A stretch of 20,509 nucleotides of DNA. It comes from Phoronis ovalis (lineage: Eukaryota > Phoronida > Phoronidae). Of the stretch, positions 10,001 to 18,919 are shown piece by piece; the stretch's first letter is position 1; each line of letters starts with the position of its first letter. The position numbers and the translations under genes are program-made. The stretch covers positions 1-20,509 of the forward strand of contig JAOXYB010000005.1 in assembly GCA_028565635.1 (NCBI GenBank). Direction: 5' to 3'. Under the pieces are notes generated by a model, which searched no databases, was not told where the DNA came from, and worked only from the letters and a program-made list of their open reading frames with translations.

Positions 10001-13000
10001 GTAAAAAAGTTCGGTTTGTCTGTTAGGTTAATGTCACATTCAGGTAAACTGGTTAATATTTCAACAACGTTCATATGCCCATTCTGTGCAGCAAGTAGTA
10101 GGGCACTTTTACGAACTTTATTTGAATGATTGACATCATACTTGTCAAGCAGGAATTCAACAATCCCTCCGTGTCCATTCTTTGCTGCTAGTATTAAGGC
10201 GTTATTGCCATCATAGTTTTCTACCAAGTTATCATAGGAGTGCCTTTCAGTTAGATAGCGCACGATATCAAGATGACCTGTCTGCGAGGCTTCCATAAGA
10301 GCGTTGTTTCCATTAGCGTGGCTTTGTTTGTAAATGTCACCACTGCATACTGAACATAAGTGTTTCACTATGTCTATAAATCCAACATGTGCTGCAAGTA
10401 ACAGCGGACATTTACCAGTTATAGTTGCTTTCTTGAAGTCACAGTCTGCTATTTCAGTTATACTTTTCACAACATTCGCATTGCCACTTTGAATAGCCAG
10501 AAAGAGCGGAGTATTACCGTCGTTATCTTCTTTATTAATATCGCACAATGGGTTTGCAGCGAGATTTTTTACGATAGTACAATGCCCACAGCACGCCGCA
10601 ATGGACAGAGCATCGTTGATTTGATTGGCTTCGTATTCTCCGCTTGCAGTTAGATGATTTACTTCATCATTGTCTCCTTTGAGTACAGCCAATAAAAGGG
10701 AAGTGTCATAGTTACATGCTTGAGGGAATTCACATGTTTTATATTTAGTTACTGAAAGGAGATATTTCATTACATTCACATGGTTCTTGTTTGCTGCCAA
10801 ATAGAGAGCTACATGGATATTCTTGGTTTGTTGATCTACGTTGAAATTATGCAGTTGTGTTAGGCACTTAACGACGTCTGTATGACCCTTTCGACTAGCC
10901 AATAAAGTAGCACTTTCGCCATTAATGTCAACTTTATTAACGTCACAACCAGAGCATGCAGCTAAATAACTTACTACTTTAGTTTGTCCATTTTTTGCAG
11001 CCATCATTAATGCAGATCTGCCAAGTTTATCTTCCTTGTCGATGTCACAACCAGGTATTGCAGTGAGATGTCTGACGGTACCAACATGCCCATTACTAGC
11101 TGCCAGCATAAGAGCAGTGATACCCTCATATTTACAACAAGTATTAGCAACATGAAATAATTTGCAATCAGAAACTGCATTGATGTCAGCACCATAGTCA
11201 ACCAAAATTTCCACTATAGCACAATCTCCATTAGACGCTGCTATCATTAATATAGTTTGGTTAAGTTCATAGTCCCAAACTTCATAATAACATTTTGTGA
11301 TTGTTAATAACATCTTTACATCCTTAATGTTTTTCTCTTTAACGGCTTTTAGCAACCTTGACCTTGCTAAAGTAGGGTATCCTGACTTAATACATTTACA
11401 GATGGGATAATCATCACTTTCGGCAACGAAATTCTTTATCTGAGCTATAAGCGTAAACAAACATGTGTTAAAGCAAACACGAAATAGAATGGCGTTTTCT
11501 GTAGATAGTAAGTTTTTGCATATCTGTAAAATTCAGAATCGTATGCTGTTTGTAACATTGAAAAATGTTGAATCATTTATTATCATCAGTGTGAGTGATG
11601 TAATACCTAGAAAAATTACTAATTTCATAATTTTTTTAATGTGCGTGTTATAAGCATTCGAAATAGCTCCGCATGGACGAATACAATTGAATCGCACTGT
11701 TCATATTATATCTTGCGTAGTGAACAGAATTCAAATTTTAATTTATAAAAATAAAAAATATGAAATATTTGCCATAAAAATGTTTTATTTTGAATGTTTC
11801 CTAAATACATTATTTTGCCATTGTCAAGGTATCAAAACAGTTGGCACATGTTTGCGCTTTGTTTTTGCGCGTGTGAAAGCTTACTGGCACCCGTTTCTGG
11901 ATTTGCTGGTGTCTGTTTCAAAGGGTACTGTGAGAATAGTTACGTGGTATATATTTATACATATTAGTGATGTAAATTCGATTTCGTTACGTGACAGAAC
12001 ATTAACAATAAACTGTGTTATAGAGAAGTAAAAATGACTCACCAATTCTGCCTTGTACATTTTTTCTTCTTTTCATTTCTGTCATCTTCTTGTTTTGCAG
12101 TTCATCTTGAAATTCTGGCATGAACCAAGGCAGAGACATGTACTGTAGATAGGTCGGTATGCTACAAACTGTTTCAACCACAGTAGCAAATGTTTCACAG
12201 CGCTCATAGTTTTTCATAGATAAATGTATTTTAATTTTTACACCCATCTCGCCATATTTACCTCTAAAGTCTTCGTTAAAGATTGCAGTTTCTAATGCAG
12301 TAACTAATTTACCATTATCGCGCAAGTCCGATATAATTTCCAAATGTTTCTTTGTTATTGGCTTAAATATAGCAGTTGCTCGATCAGTTGTAACATTTAT
12401 TAGTAGATCTGTGCACTCAATTCCATAGGATTTCATATCACGATTTATGGCTTCACAATATCCTGCTTTGTTATCATGAATATACCCCAACATCTCACTA
12501 TACTTTTTCTTATACTTCCTGAATCTTGTAACTAATATCATCTTAATGCAAATTCCATCCCATGGTATGGGTGCTGGTATCGAATTATCTAAAATATCAG
12601 ATATTGTTTTATATAATAGATGTCAAAATAAGGATGGCCTCAGGAGTTGGTAAAATTATGATGCATCTGCGATTGTTAGTCATAGTAGAGATGATAAAGA
12701 GATAATTAAAATAATTCATAAATGACTTACATAAAAATTAATATTTGCTAATATGTAATTCATTTTCTCTAAATAGGTCAAGTAGTGCAGACGCCATTTT
12801 GGATAAATAGTTACGTTGCATTTTAAAAACGAAAATAAAAAAGTCGGAAACATCCATTTTCACGAATTCTGTAGATACAATGGTTTATGACTTACTATTC
12901 TTTTTAATATTAATTTTTGACAATTTAACCAGAAATGGTAGTTACACAGGCACATGTCAAATTAAAGAAAAAAATTATAAGCTTTAATCAAATGTCTACG

Positions 13001-14499
13001 TCTTGTCTAATTTAATTCAGAAAAAGATTTTTAAAATTTTATGTTAACCAATTTCAGGAATTCTTTTGGAGACATTTATTTCTCAAGACACACGTATTAT
13101 TCCCAGTTACTTGCTAATATCGATCATCTTTACAAGTGTGTGCTACATGTGCTGTTAGTAGGTGGACAATTTCAAGTTTTGTTGGTGCGCGTGTCTATGT
13201 TTACGTACCCCTTGGCGGCGATATTTCTGTATTCCTTAAAATGTTAACTACATCTGTCTTTCCAGTAATTAAAGTCACTCTTGAAGCCAATTCTAAAGCT
13301 GTTGAACCAAGGTAACCTTTTCTATTAATGTAACATTCTGTGTTGTCAACCAGGAATTTGACCATGTCAATATTTTCAGACATAACGGCCGCATCCAAAG
13401 CTGTAATATGTTGGTTGTTTTGCTCGTCGGTAAGACATCCTGGTAAAGCAGCCAGATATCTAACTACATTTATATTACCACTTGCAGCAGCTAATATAAA
13501 GGCAGTATCATTATTGTTGTTTCTTTCGTTGAGTTTATCACTACCAAACCTGGTATTTCTAACAAAATATTCCACCGTATCAATGTGACCATTCATTGTA
13601 GCAGCTAAAAATGCATTGCTACCCTTGTTGTTTTTTATGTATATGTCGCATTCTGAAAGAGAAGCTAGATATTCCACTACTTTAGTGTGTCCTTTCGTTG
13701 AAGCTAGCATAAACGCGCTATTACCATTATTGTCTCTTTTGTTGAGTTTATCACTACCAAAGTTAGTGTTTGTAACAAGATACTTCACCGTGTCAATATG
13801 ACCGCTTAATGCAGCCAATATGAACGCATTGCAACCATATTTATTTTCCATGTATTTATCACATTCCGGTAATGAAGCAATATATTCGACTACATTGGTA
13901 TGGCCATTGGATGCTGCACAAATAATGGCAGCAGTACCATTATAACTTGCTTTGTTGACATTGATGTCTTTTAGTGTACATAAGTAGGAAACCACCTCAA
14001 TTTGTCCATAACAAGCGGCAAACAAAAATACATCCTCACCGTCCTCGTTCTCTTCATTTATATTACATTCAGGCAAAGTGATAAAATACTTGACAACTTT
14101 GATGTATCCATTTTGTGCCGCTAGCATAAGAGCTGTGTCACCATCTTTATTTTTTTCATTTACATCATATCCCGTGATTTTTGTTAAATATTTGACAACA
14201 GCAATATGTCCATTGTAAGCTGCGGCCATAACCGCAGTGTTATCGGTACCGATATGAGAAGACGTTCTTCTGATCGCTGATCTAGCGTTGACATCAGCGC
14301 CAGCATCGACTAGAGCTTGTACGATATCTAAATCACCATTATTTGCGGCAATAATTAACGGTGTCTGCTTAGGCTCATCAACGTCCCGATATTCCAGCTG
14401 TTCGCTACACACGAGCAAACAGTCTCTAACTATTTGTATACCTCTTTTTTTAACAGCTCCAAGAAGGTCTGGTGCTTCTGTGCCAGTAGAAGAATTCAT
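3518..14499 (-). CDS. ankyrin-repeat / unknown domain / ankyrin-repeat / caspase fusion gene, six coding exons
   Basis: Coding segments in order are 14499-13209, 12588-12043, 11444-8277, 6227-6036, 5596-5300 and 4038-3518. They sum to 6015 bases, or 2004 residues plus a stop. Every exon end has a GT donor (GTACGT, GTGAGT, GTAAGT, GTGTGT, GTACAT) and every start follows an AG. All five junctions are phase 1 with a codon split G|NN, so the frame never breaks. Layout by residue: ankyrin array 1 about 46-430; unknown domain 431-612; ankyrin array 2 about 640-1668; caspase about 1690-1945; acidic tail to 2004. Catalytic His1782 and Cys1825 and pocket residues Arg1725, Gln1826 and Arg1877 are present. 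No CARD, DED, death domain, signal peptide or membrane segment is visible. A cytosolic protease whose ankyrin solenoid binds a partner or ligand is the natural reading. Alternatively the caspase is a separate gene with an unseen first exon in the 2-kb intron. No transcript is available here. Confidence 0.65.
4039..5299 (-). other. caspase intron between p20 and p10 exons
   Basis: 1261 bases between a GTACAT donor and a TTTCCCATTGTAG acceptor. A short patch (about 4665-4745) is clearly richer in G and C than the rest and is open on the plus strand, but it has no recognisable motif. Nothing else stands out. Confidence 0.6.
5300..5596 (-). CDS. exon 5: caspase p20 with catalytic His and Cys
   Basis: Ninety-nine codons, phase 1 at both ends. 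The acceptor is a pyrimidine-rich CTTTTCTTAG and the donor is GTACAT. The exon holds LATAFEETGFIVQSVEDLTSTEI, then CFICCIMSHG with the catalytic His (residue 1782), IYGVDG, and GKPKVFLIVSCQG with the nucleophilic Cys (1825). In caspases the His-Cys pair cleaves after aspartate. The usual QAC context of the nucleophile reads VSC here; the following Gln and Gly are kept. The exon breaks in the same place as the protein turns from the active-site loop to the interdomain linker. Catalytic activity is predicted, not shown. Confidence 0.88.
5597..6035 (-). other. intron inside caspase p20
   Basis: 439 bases from the GTGTGT donor to the CTTTTCTTAG acceptor. Nothing else is recognised. Confidence 0.65.
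6036..6227 (-). CDS. exon 4: start of the caspase p20
   Basis: Sixty-four codons. After a Ser/Gly-rich lead (with Asp1677 and Asp1684 as possible prodomain cleavage points) comes YPMCPKPVGVALIISNYDF, then NREGTHADQ. The Arg of NREGT (1725) is the first arginine of the P1-aspartate pocket. The donor CAGG|GTGTGT is phase 1 and joins exon 5 as ...THADQ-A-TLATAF, the expected continuation of a caspase. The 5' border is less certain. The acceptor I prefer is TTTAATAG before 6227, whose pyrimidine tract is weak; AG at 6208 or nearby is an alternative, also in phase 1. No prodomain fold (CARD or DED) is encoded here, and none is visible in the intron upstream. Confidence 0.8.
6518..6682. repeat. degenerate CTAG-rich minisatellite, unit about 26-34 bp
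   Basis: At least five diverged copies end in CCTAGAA-like blocks at 6533, 6567, 6593, 6625 and 6682 (spacings 34, 26, 32, 57). The better copies share a core resembling CCTaCAAaaTTGtaGG. One is a perfect 16-base palindrome at 6659-6674 (CCTACAATATTGTAGG). CTAG occurs eight times in about 165 bases, far above chance in this AT-rich intron. Confidence 0.6.
7815..8175. repeat. degenerate array built on AGCAATCCAAATTT-like units
   Basis: About ten imperfect occurrences of a core like GTAGCAATCCAAATTTT recur every 25-45 bases. The first copies read AAACCCAATCCA and the later ones drift. The region begins with a GC-rich lead (CCCGGGGGTACTC, then GGGATGTGCCGCC) unlike the rest. That lead reminds me of a dispersed repeat end seen in other marine invertebrates, but I cannot confirm this here. 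Confidence 0.55.
8277..11444 (-). CDS. exon 3: second ankyrin array, about 28 repeats
   Basis: A single 3168-base exon, 1056 codons, phase 1 at both ends (acceptor CGCTTATAG, donor GTAAGT). After about 60 helical residues it encodes roughly 28 consecutive ankyrin repeats of 30-36 residues with the TALMLAAxNGHxxVVxYL pattern. One repeat is followed by an insert of about 25 residues (FFTLFSPRNMLRW...). Ankyrin repeats stack into a solenoid that binds proteins. A Cys sits at the same hairpin position in many repeats (PGCDINK, PECDIN, PSCDIN, PKCDIN). The apparent start is TTG within the intron and no upstream ATG fits, so this is an internal exon. Its end (KKT then GK-stop) is simply read-through of the donor. 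No frameshift or stop breaks 3.2 kb, so the gene is under selection or young. Confidence 0.88.
11445..12042 (-). other. intron between exons 2 and 3
   Basis: 598 bases from the ATTG|GTGAGT donor to the TTTACGCTTATAG acceptor. Plus-strand open frames here (11465-11653 and 11687-12031) carry no motif and are taken as chance. Confidence 0.65.
12043..12588 (-). CDS. exon 2: unrecognised 182-residue domain between the ankyrin arrays
   Basis: An exon of 546 bases, phase 1 at both ends. The acceptor has a branch-like CTGAT close to ATTTTAG before 12588, and the donor is a strong GTGAGT. The first ATG (12541) is internal; the frame is open upstream to the acceptor, adding NSIPAPIPWDGICIKM. Visible parts are a basic stretch (RFRKYKKKYSEML), a mixed alpha/beta core with LLINVTTDRATAIFKPITKKH, an alternating strand VKIKIHLSM, a Cys/Pro/aromatic part (CSIPTYLQYMSLPWFMPEF), and a basic helical end (NKKMTEMKRRKN). 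I do not recognise the family. It is not an ankyrin repeat and has no CARD, DED or death-domain pattern I can see. Its position makes it a hinge or a ligand/effector module of the fusion protein. Confidence 0.7.
12589..13208 (-). other. intron between exons 1 and 2
   Basis: 620 bases, AT-rich, from the GTACGT donor at 13208 to the ATTTTAG acceptor. A plus-strand open frame at 13041-13247 runs across the exon border and is a shadow. Confidence 0.65.
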
Positions 14500-14510
14500 T
14501 TTCTTGAGGC
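13209..14510 (-). CDS. exon 1 (coding from 14499): first ankyrin array, about 11 repeats
   Basis: The exon starts after a strong acceptor (TCTTTTCCTTTCCAG, AG at 14512-14511). Eleven bases later comes ATG at 14499, chosen as the start because the longer frame upstream lies in the pyrimidine tract and begins with TTG. So there should be a non-coding first exon further right. The product opens with a capping helix pair (DLLGAVKKRGIQIVRDCLLV). About 11 ankyrin repeats follow from residue 46 (TPLIIAANNGDLDIVQALVD, TALMLAAQNGYIKVV and others). Two repeats carry an extra FGSDKLN insert from an internal duplication. It ends at donor GTACGT in phase 1. The last repeat is degenerate. The promoter is not visible. 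Confidence 0.85.
13531..13956 (-). repeat. internal tandem duplication of a two-ankyrin unit (213 bp)
   Basis: Two adjacent units about 213 bases apart (starts near 13531 and 13744) share long near-identical runs such as GAGTTTATCACTACCAAA. Each encodes two ankyrin repeats, including the unusual FGSDKLN.R.NN insert. The offset is a whole number of codons (71), so the frame is kept. This shows the ankyrin array growing by two-repeat steps. Confidence 0.7.
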
Positions 14511-14794
14511 CTGGAAAGGAAAAGACAGAGTTCAAAGTATTTTAATAGTAACTTAAAAGTAACTTGCTAATCTCCTTGTGGCAGGGATTCAGTAGCTTAT
14601 ACGTGGAAAGAGCCACCGATTCTGCTTACCATTCCGTATAGTTGTTGGGATATAAAGTTTCAGAAGTACCTATACATAAAGGGTGGGTTTCAGCACCCAG
14701 TACATGGTTTACAGCTATTTCCCATAGCTCAAGGAAAAATAAAATTATATACATTTTCTCTGTTCTTATTTGCATAGTCCATTGTATATCTAGT

Positions 14795-14844
<50 letters not shown>

Positions 14845-16600
14845 ACACACATACACACACAAAGACAAACACGTTATGAAGTTGCAGACCCGGGAAATTA
14901 TTTGAGAAAGCTGTCAATGGTATTTGCAGATATAACTTGAAGCATCCTTCGTCATTAAATAGAGGAAATGGAAAAGGTTCGCGAACTTCTGCATATCTCC
15001 ATCAGATTGTGTCGCTCCATGTGATAAACCTCGGTTATCCTATGTTGAATATAAGAAACCTGTTGATTTAATTTAGATAAATCTAACAAAATTACTAAAG
15101 TCGAGAATTTATTGTTAATATGTATTTTAAAACGGATTCAAATAAGCATATGTACAACTCAACTGTTCAATAAACCTTTTCAATATGGGCAATATTGGAA
15201 TGTAGATAATGAATATACATTGCACGAGCAGTGTAAGAATCTGCTAGACGAGTTTATTCAAAGTCGAAAAACTGTGCCAGCTCGGCGAAATAGAGCTGTA
15301 CGTACTCAGGCTGATAACTGTAGTGCATCCAACTGCAGATACAGGTTCACGCAGGTCATCTAGGCAAAGAAGGATTATAACTGTGAGGTTAATGCACACG
15401 CGGTGTGTAGGTCGGTCGCAAACTATTAAGTTGGAATTATATGAGATAGCCTTTTGTTCTGGCCGCATAAACACAGTGCCATCGATAAATTCATTGGTTA
15501 TATGACACAGGAGCAGTTATAATGAAAATAAGTACCGGATTACAATAGAGTAAATATTAAACATACCACAACTGCTTTCTTTTATGCTTTACTGTTACAG
15601 AAAATCCAAGTAAAAATCATATTCTTTACATAGTTTCCACCATGCGGGTATCCGATTACGGTATATTAATATAATTATAAATCTGTAAATTACCTAGTGA
15701 TGAACAAGAATAATATTACCCTATCAATATAATTTAGAGCAGCACATCAGCATTACACAAAAAAATGTATTATATGCTTACCGTCAGAAAACTTAATTTT
15801 AGCTATGCAAGTACTCGTAATATGCAAATAATTTGTAATCTACAGAACCTGATTGTATAAATAAAACTGTCGTCAATGTCACGATATCATGTAAATGGGT
15901 ATTTTGTACATATGAATGGAATAGTGCATTTTCTTTGTTAATAAAATTTCGACTGCAGGTCTAGGTATAAATACATTAACTTAGCTTATTATAGACACAC
16001 ACAGCCAGAAGAGCAAGCAACGTGGTCATATATTTTGTTAGTTGGAAAGAACATTGATATTTATCTGGTTAACAGACAACTTTGTTCGGTCTGTATGTAC
16101 TAACTTATACGTATGCTGGGTGTCATTGCTATTCTAGACAGTATCTCCAGGTATAGTCGCATTTTTGTATTTTTTCGTATAGTATGTATTGTGTCTGTGT
16201 AACTTTGCAAGATGGCGAACTAGGAGTGTAATTGGTCTTACAAAGTGATTAATCTTATAATTACAAGAATGTGCTATTTCCAGAACCTTTTTTTTGCATT
16301 GCGTTCACTGCTGATAACATTGGCCATGCTATGTTGGTGTTGCAATGGCGGTGTTTAGAATCAGAAGATGGTAGATGGTGAAGCAGAGTTTTGTCATCCT
16401 TACTGAAAAGGGAAATTCTTCATTTCACGTCAAGAAATAACGGCTACGACACGCCATAAATAGGTCAAATTCGAAAATCATCATTATATCGAGCGGAAAA
16501 TATTTTCCGGCTTTTACCATGTTTTAACGATTCACGTATATTTATTTCATGAAATATGATATTTGATAAAGAAATTCATTATTCCCGAACTGACACATTT
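14511..16600. other. gene-free region upstream of the ankyrin-caspase gene
   Basis: Besides the CA tract I see no coding sequence. Short overlapping frames at 15112-15505 on both strands lack motifs. The predicted non-coding first exon and promoter of the ankyrin-caspase gene should lie here or further right, but I cannot place them. Confidence 0.45.
14795..14862. repeat. (CA)n microsatellite
   Basis: About 65 bases of CA repeat with a few CAT interruptions. The apparent open frames across it, rich in Thr-His or Cys-Val, are repeat artefacts. Confidence 0.95.
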
Positions 16601-16619
16601 AACAACGGGTCTCTCAACT

Positions 16620-16710
16620 CTCGTGGCACAACAGTTACGTGTCGGATTATCTTTCGGATTTTTAGCAAAGCATTGAGCGAAACATTGTGGGTTCGACTCT
16701 TGGTAGGATC
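16620..16710 (+). repeat. tRNA-derived SINE head or tRNA pseudogene
   Basis: The sequence CGTGGCACAACAGTTACGTG resembles the A-box and D-arm of a tRNA. About 70 bases on, GGGTTCGACTCTTG (16689-16702) is close to the polymerase III B box. The region between is longer than in a tRNA and its anticodon stem does not pair well, so this is not a working tRNA. A tRNA-derived SINE head fits best. Confidence 0.42.
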
Positions 16711-17569
16711 ACATAATAAAAGATAAGTGTATTTGTATATCAGATTTGGATGTATCTGTGTGTATACATGAAAGTGCCCTTAGAAAGATCGAATGAAGCT
16801 GATCGGGGAGTACGATACGAGTACAAGAAGGCAGGGAAGAATACGAAAAAGGTAAAGAATTTTTTTAATTTTTTATTACTTAAAATTTCTTTCTTTCTTT
16901 TCTTTATACCTCCCATAACAAAAACCAGTACCCACAACTTTTTTTACCCCCTTATCAAAGAACCTTCTTTAGACACTAGGAGGTCCGGTAGGTGGCGCTA
17001 CAGGTGGGTAGGAGCTATTCCGAAATCGATCCGGAATTTCCATAACATTACTCTGAACAATAAAACCTACGACTATAAACATCAATATACTATTTACTAT
17101 AAGTACAATTGTCACCAACATGCTAATACTGACAATACATAGGATTTTTTAATTAATCAAAGACAACTAATTACTATAAGTACAGATATTTTACTATTAT
17201 ACTAATGTTACTGCCTTTAATCATAATTTATACTAACAATAATACTTACCGTGTGACTTACGCTCAGACAAGATAAGTATAACAAATTAGCTACAAAAAT
17301 TGACACCCATGTTACATCTGGCATCCTTTCTCATTGACATCCAGATGAAGTGCGTATCAGTTTTCATAACTGACACAAATAAAACCATTATACCCAGCAT
17401 CCAGCTTCCTAATTATGCTGAATAAAACCAGAACTATTCAGATAAAGAAAATCACTGAAGCTTTGATAATATTACATAACACCTACACAGCTGCACTAGC
17501 TATTGATGTGATTGTTGGCTTTGGGGAGAACATTAGAAATGCAAAACAACAACAACACAAACGGATATG
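16711..17569. other. non-coding stretch between SINE head and ATPase fragment
   Basis: AT-rich and without a recognised gene. The frame at 16750-17142 (plus) is low-complexity and lacks motifs. If the ATPase-bearing element extended to the left, its remains are too decayed to recognise. Confidence 0.4.
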
Positions 17570-18063
17570 TGACAACATTTGCCTTGCCAACGTGTGGACC
17601 TGCTGTTGATATAGAGGGTTCTTGAAAAAAAACAAAATATTAGGCGTATTTAAACTTATGGTACGACTTTCTCTATCTTGGTAATACACAATGATATGAT
17701 CACTGACAAATTTCGATTATGACAGCCTCTGATGAAAAGTGTTGAAATACGTTTATCATTTCCTGTTTCTGCCATCAAATGATCAATCAGGATAGGATTG
17801 TTTTGTTGCAAATCGAAATATGTTTTATCTTGTATGTTATCAGGAGTATTCGTTCTTGATAAATTTAATGCTTTAGCTAAAATGCTCGCAATCTGCTGAT
17901 AGGCAGTTTGCCACTGAGCATAGTACCATTGGATTCTTTCAGGTGATGGATGCCTAATTTGCCTTGAATGCGTCAGCAATTTTTGTACCCACACGCTTTT
18001 ACCGAAACTGGTTGGCCAAGTCACGATCACGGTAAAGGGATGAGGAAAATGAACGAACACCAT
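17570..18063 (-). pseudogene. broken A32-like packaging ATPase of Polinton/Maverick-type or related endogenous virus
   Basis: The minus strand encodes a fragment of an FtsK/HerA-type (A32-like) ATPase, which in viruses and Polintons drives DNA packaging. Visible in order are a HPFTVIV strand leading to a P-loop, the helix after it, PERIQWYYAQWQ, the Walker-B region (NPILIDHLM), an arginine-finger-like LFIRGCHNRNLSVI, then RESRTISL and FKNPL..QQVHTLARQM. It is damaged. The first Gly of the P-loop is Trp (WPTSFGKS) and the acidic residue after Walker-B Asp is His. A one-base frameshift near 17680-17705 separates the last third. No capsid, protease, polymerase or integrase gene accompanies it, so it is a solitary relic. 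Mariner-like or other transposases are excluded by the motif order; the exact virus or element family stays open. Confidence 0.72.
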
Positions 18064-18189
18064 CTTTAAGTTATAAGCAATGTCCGTATGATTTAAGACC
18101 GCATCAAAATTGGATAAGTTATAAAGATGATAAAAATATGCAAGTAAAACCAACGATCATTTCAAATTTTTCATCACACGCACGCTCAG

Positions 18190-18325
18190 ACACACTTTCT
18201 GGGGACTCCCTAGGTTTGGAGCCTTTCCCTGGGGCTAGTGTTGGTGGCCTTGGGTCTTTCCCTGAGTTTGGAGGCTAGGATGGCTCTCCTGGGCTTGGGG
18301 TGGGGACATTCTTTAGAGGGTTACG
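18190..18325. other. GC-rich island of unknown origin
   Basis: About 130 bases rich in G+C inside AT-rich DNA. It has loosely repeated phrases (TTTCCCTGGGG / TTTCCCTGAG, GTTTGGAGCC / GTTTGGAGGC) about 45-60 bases apart. There is no coding signal on either strand that I trust. It could be a short insertion or a decayed tandem duplicate. Confidence 0.4.
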
Positions 18326-18919
18326 GGGAAATAGGTAATTAAAAAAAATTGAAGAAATTAAACTTAAAAAATATATGCCACGGTTTTGTCTTCTAGTAAA
18401 TACCCTAATTTTTTTGCGAAAAGTGAGATCAGTCACAAATAAAGATAATTAGTCGATTATGCCTTTCGTATGTACAGTGTCAATCAATAAACCTTTTTGT
18501 TCTCATTGATTTTACAAGTTGAATTGGCAGGAAACATGAAGAAAAAGGGGTCATTCTTAGTTTGTAATAATCCCACCAAATAATTTGAAAATGGTATTAG
18601 AAGCAAAAAAAAACACAGTTTATATCCATTGTGACTAACACTATAGTTCCGTGTTAGAATACCATTACGCAGACAATTCCTTTATCTCAACAAATTTACA
18701 AATGTCTAACAGTAAAAGTGTACAAAGATTATAATGGGACTCTCTCTCATATAGAGAAAGAACTCGATGAAAATATACAATACGCAGACTTAATTTTACA
18801 GTATTTATCTACTGCACGACTTTAGACAATTAGACTATAGTAAATATCACACATTTTAACGAGAGAAAACCCAACAAGAGTCCTAAAATCGTGTATATCT
18901 TTAGGTGTACATCAAGTAG
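18326..18919. other. gene-free stretch
   Basis: AT-rich sequence with no recognised gene. A small imperfect hairpin (TCTCTCATATAGAGA) occurs near 18745. Confidence 0.5.

Noticed and set aside
8269-11460. Exon 3 read as a complete intronless ankyrin protein
   Set aside because: The apparent start is TTG inside a pyrimidine tract and the apparent end is read-through of an ACAG|GTAAGT donor.
11465-12031. Two plus-strand frames in the intron between exons 2 and 3
   Set aside because: Low-complexity, no family features, located within a well-bounded intron.
14500-14535. Upstream start for the first ankyrin exon
   Set aside because: The extra 12 residues come from the TCTTTTCCTTTCCAG acceptor and would begin at TTG.
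14626-14917. Open frames over the (CA)n tract
   Set aside because: Same artefact of a stop-free microsatellite, present on both strands.
15112-15505. Overlapping short frames on both strands
   Set aside because: No domain, no splice context I trust; could hide a 5' exon but nothing supports one.
16620-16710. Functional tRNA gene
   Set aside because: A- and B-box-like parts exist, but the arms do not pair properly and the spacing is wrong for a tRNA.
16750-17142. 130-codon plus-strand frame
   Set aside because: Phe/Lys-rich low-complexity translation, overlapped by a minus-strand frame and without any recognisable domain.
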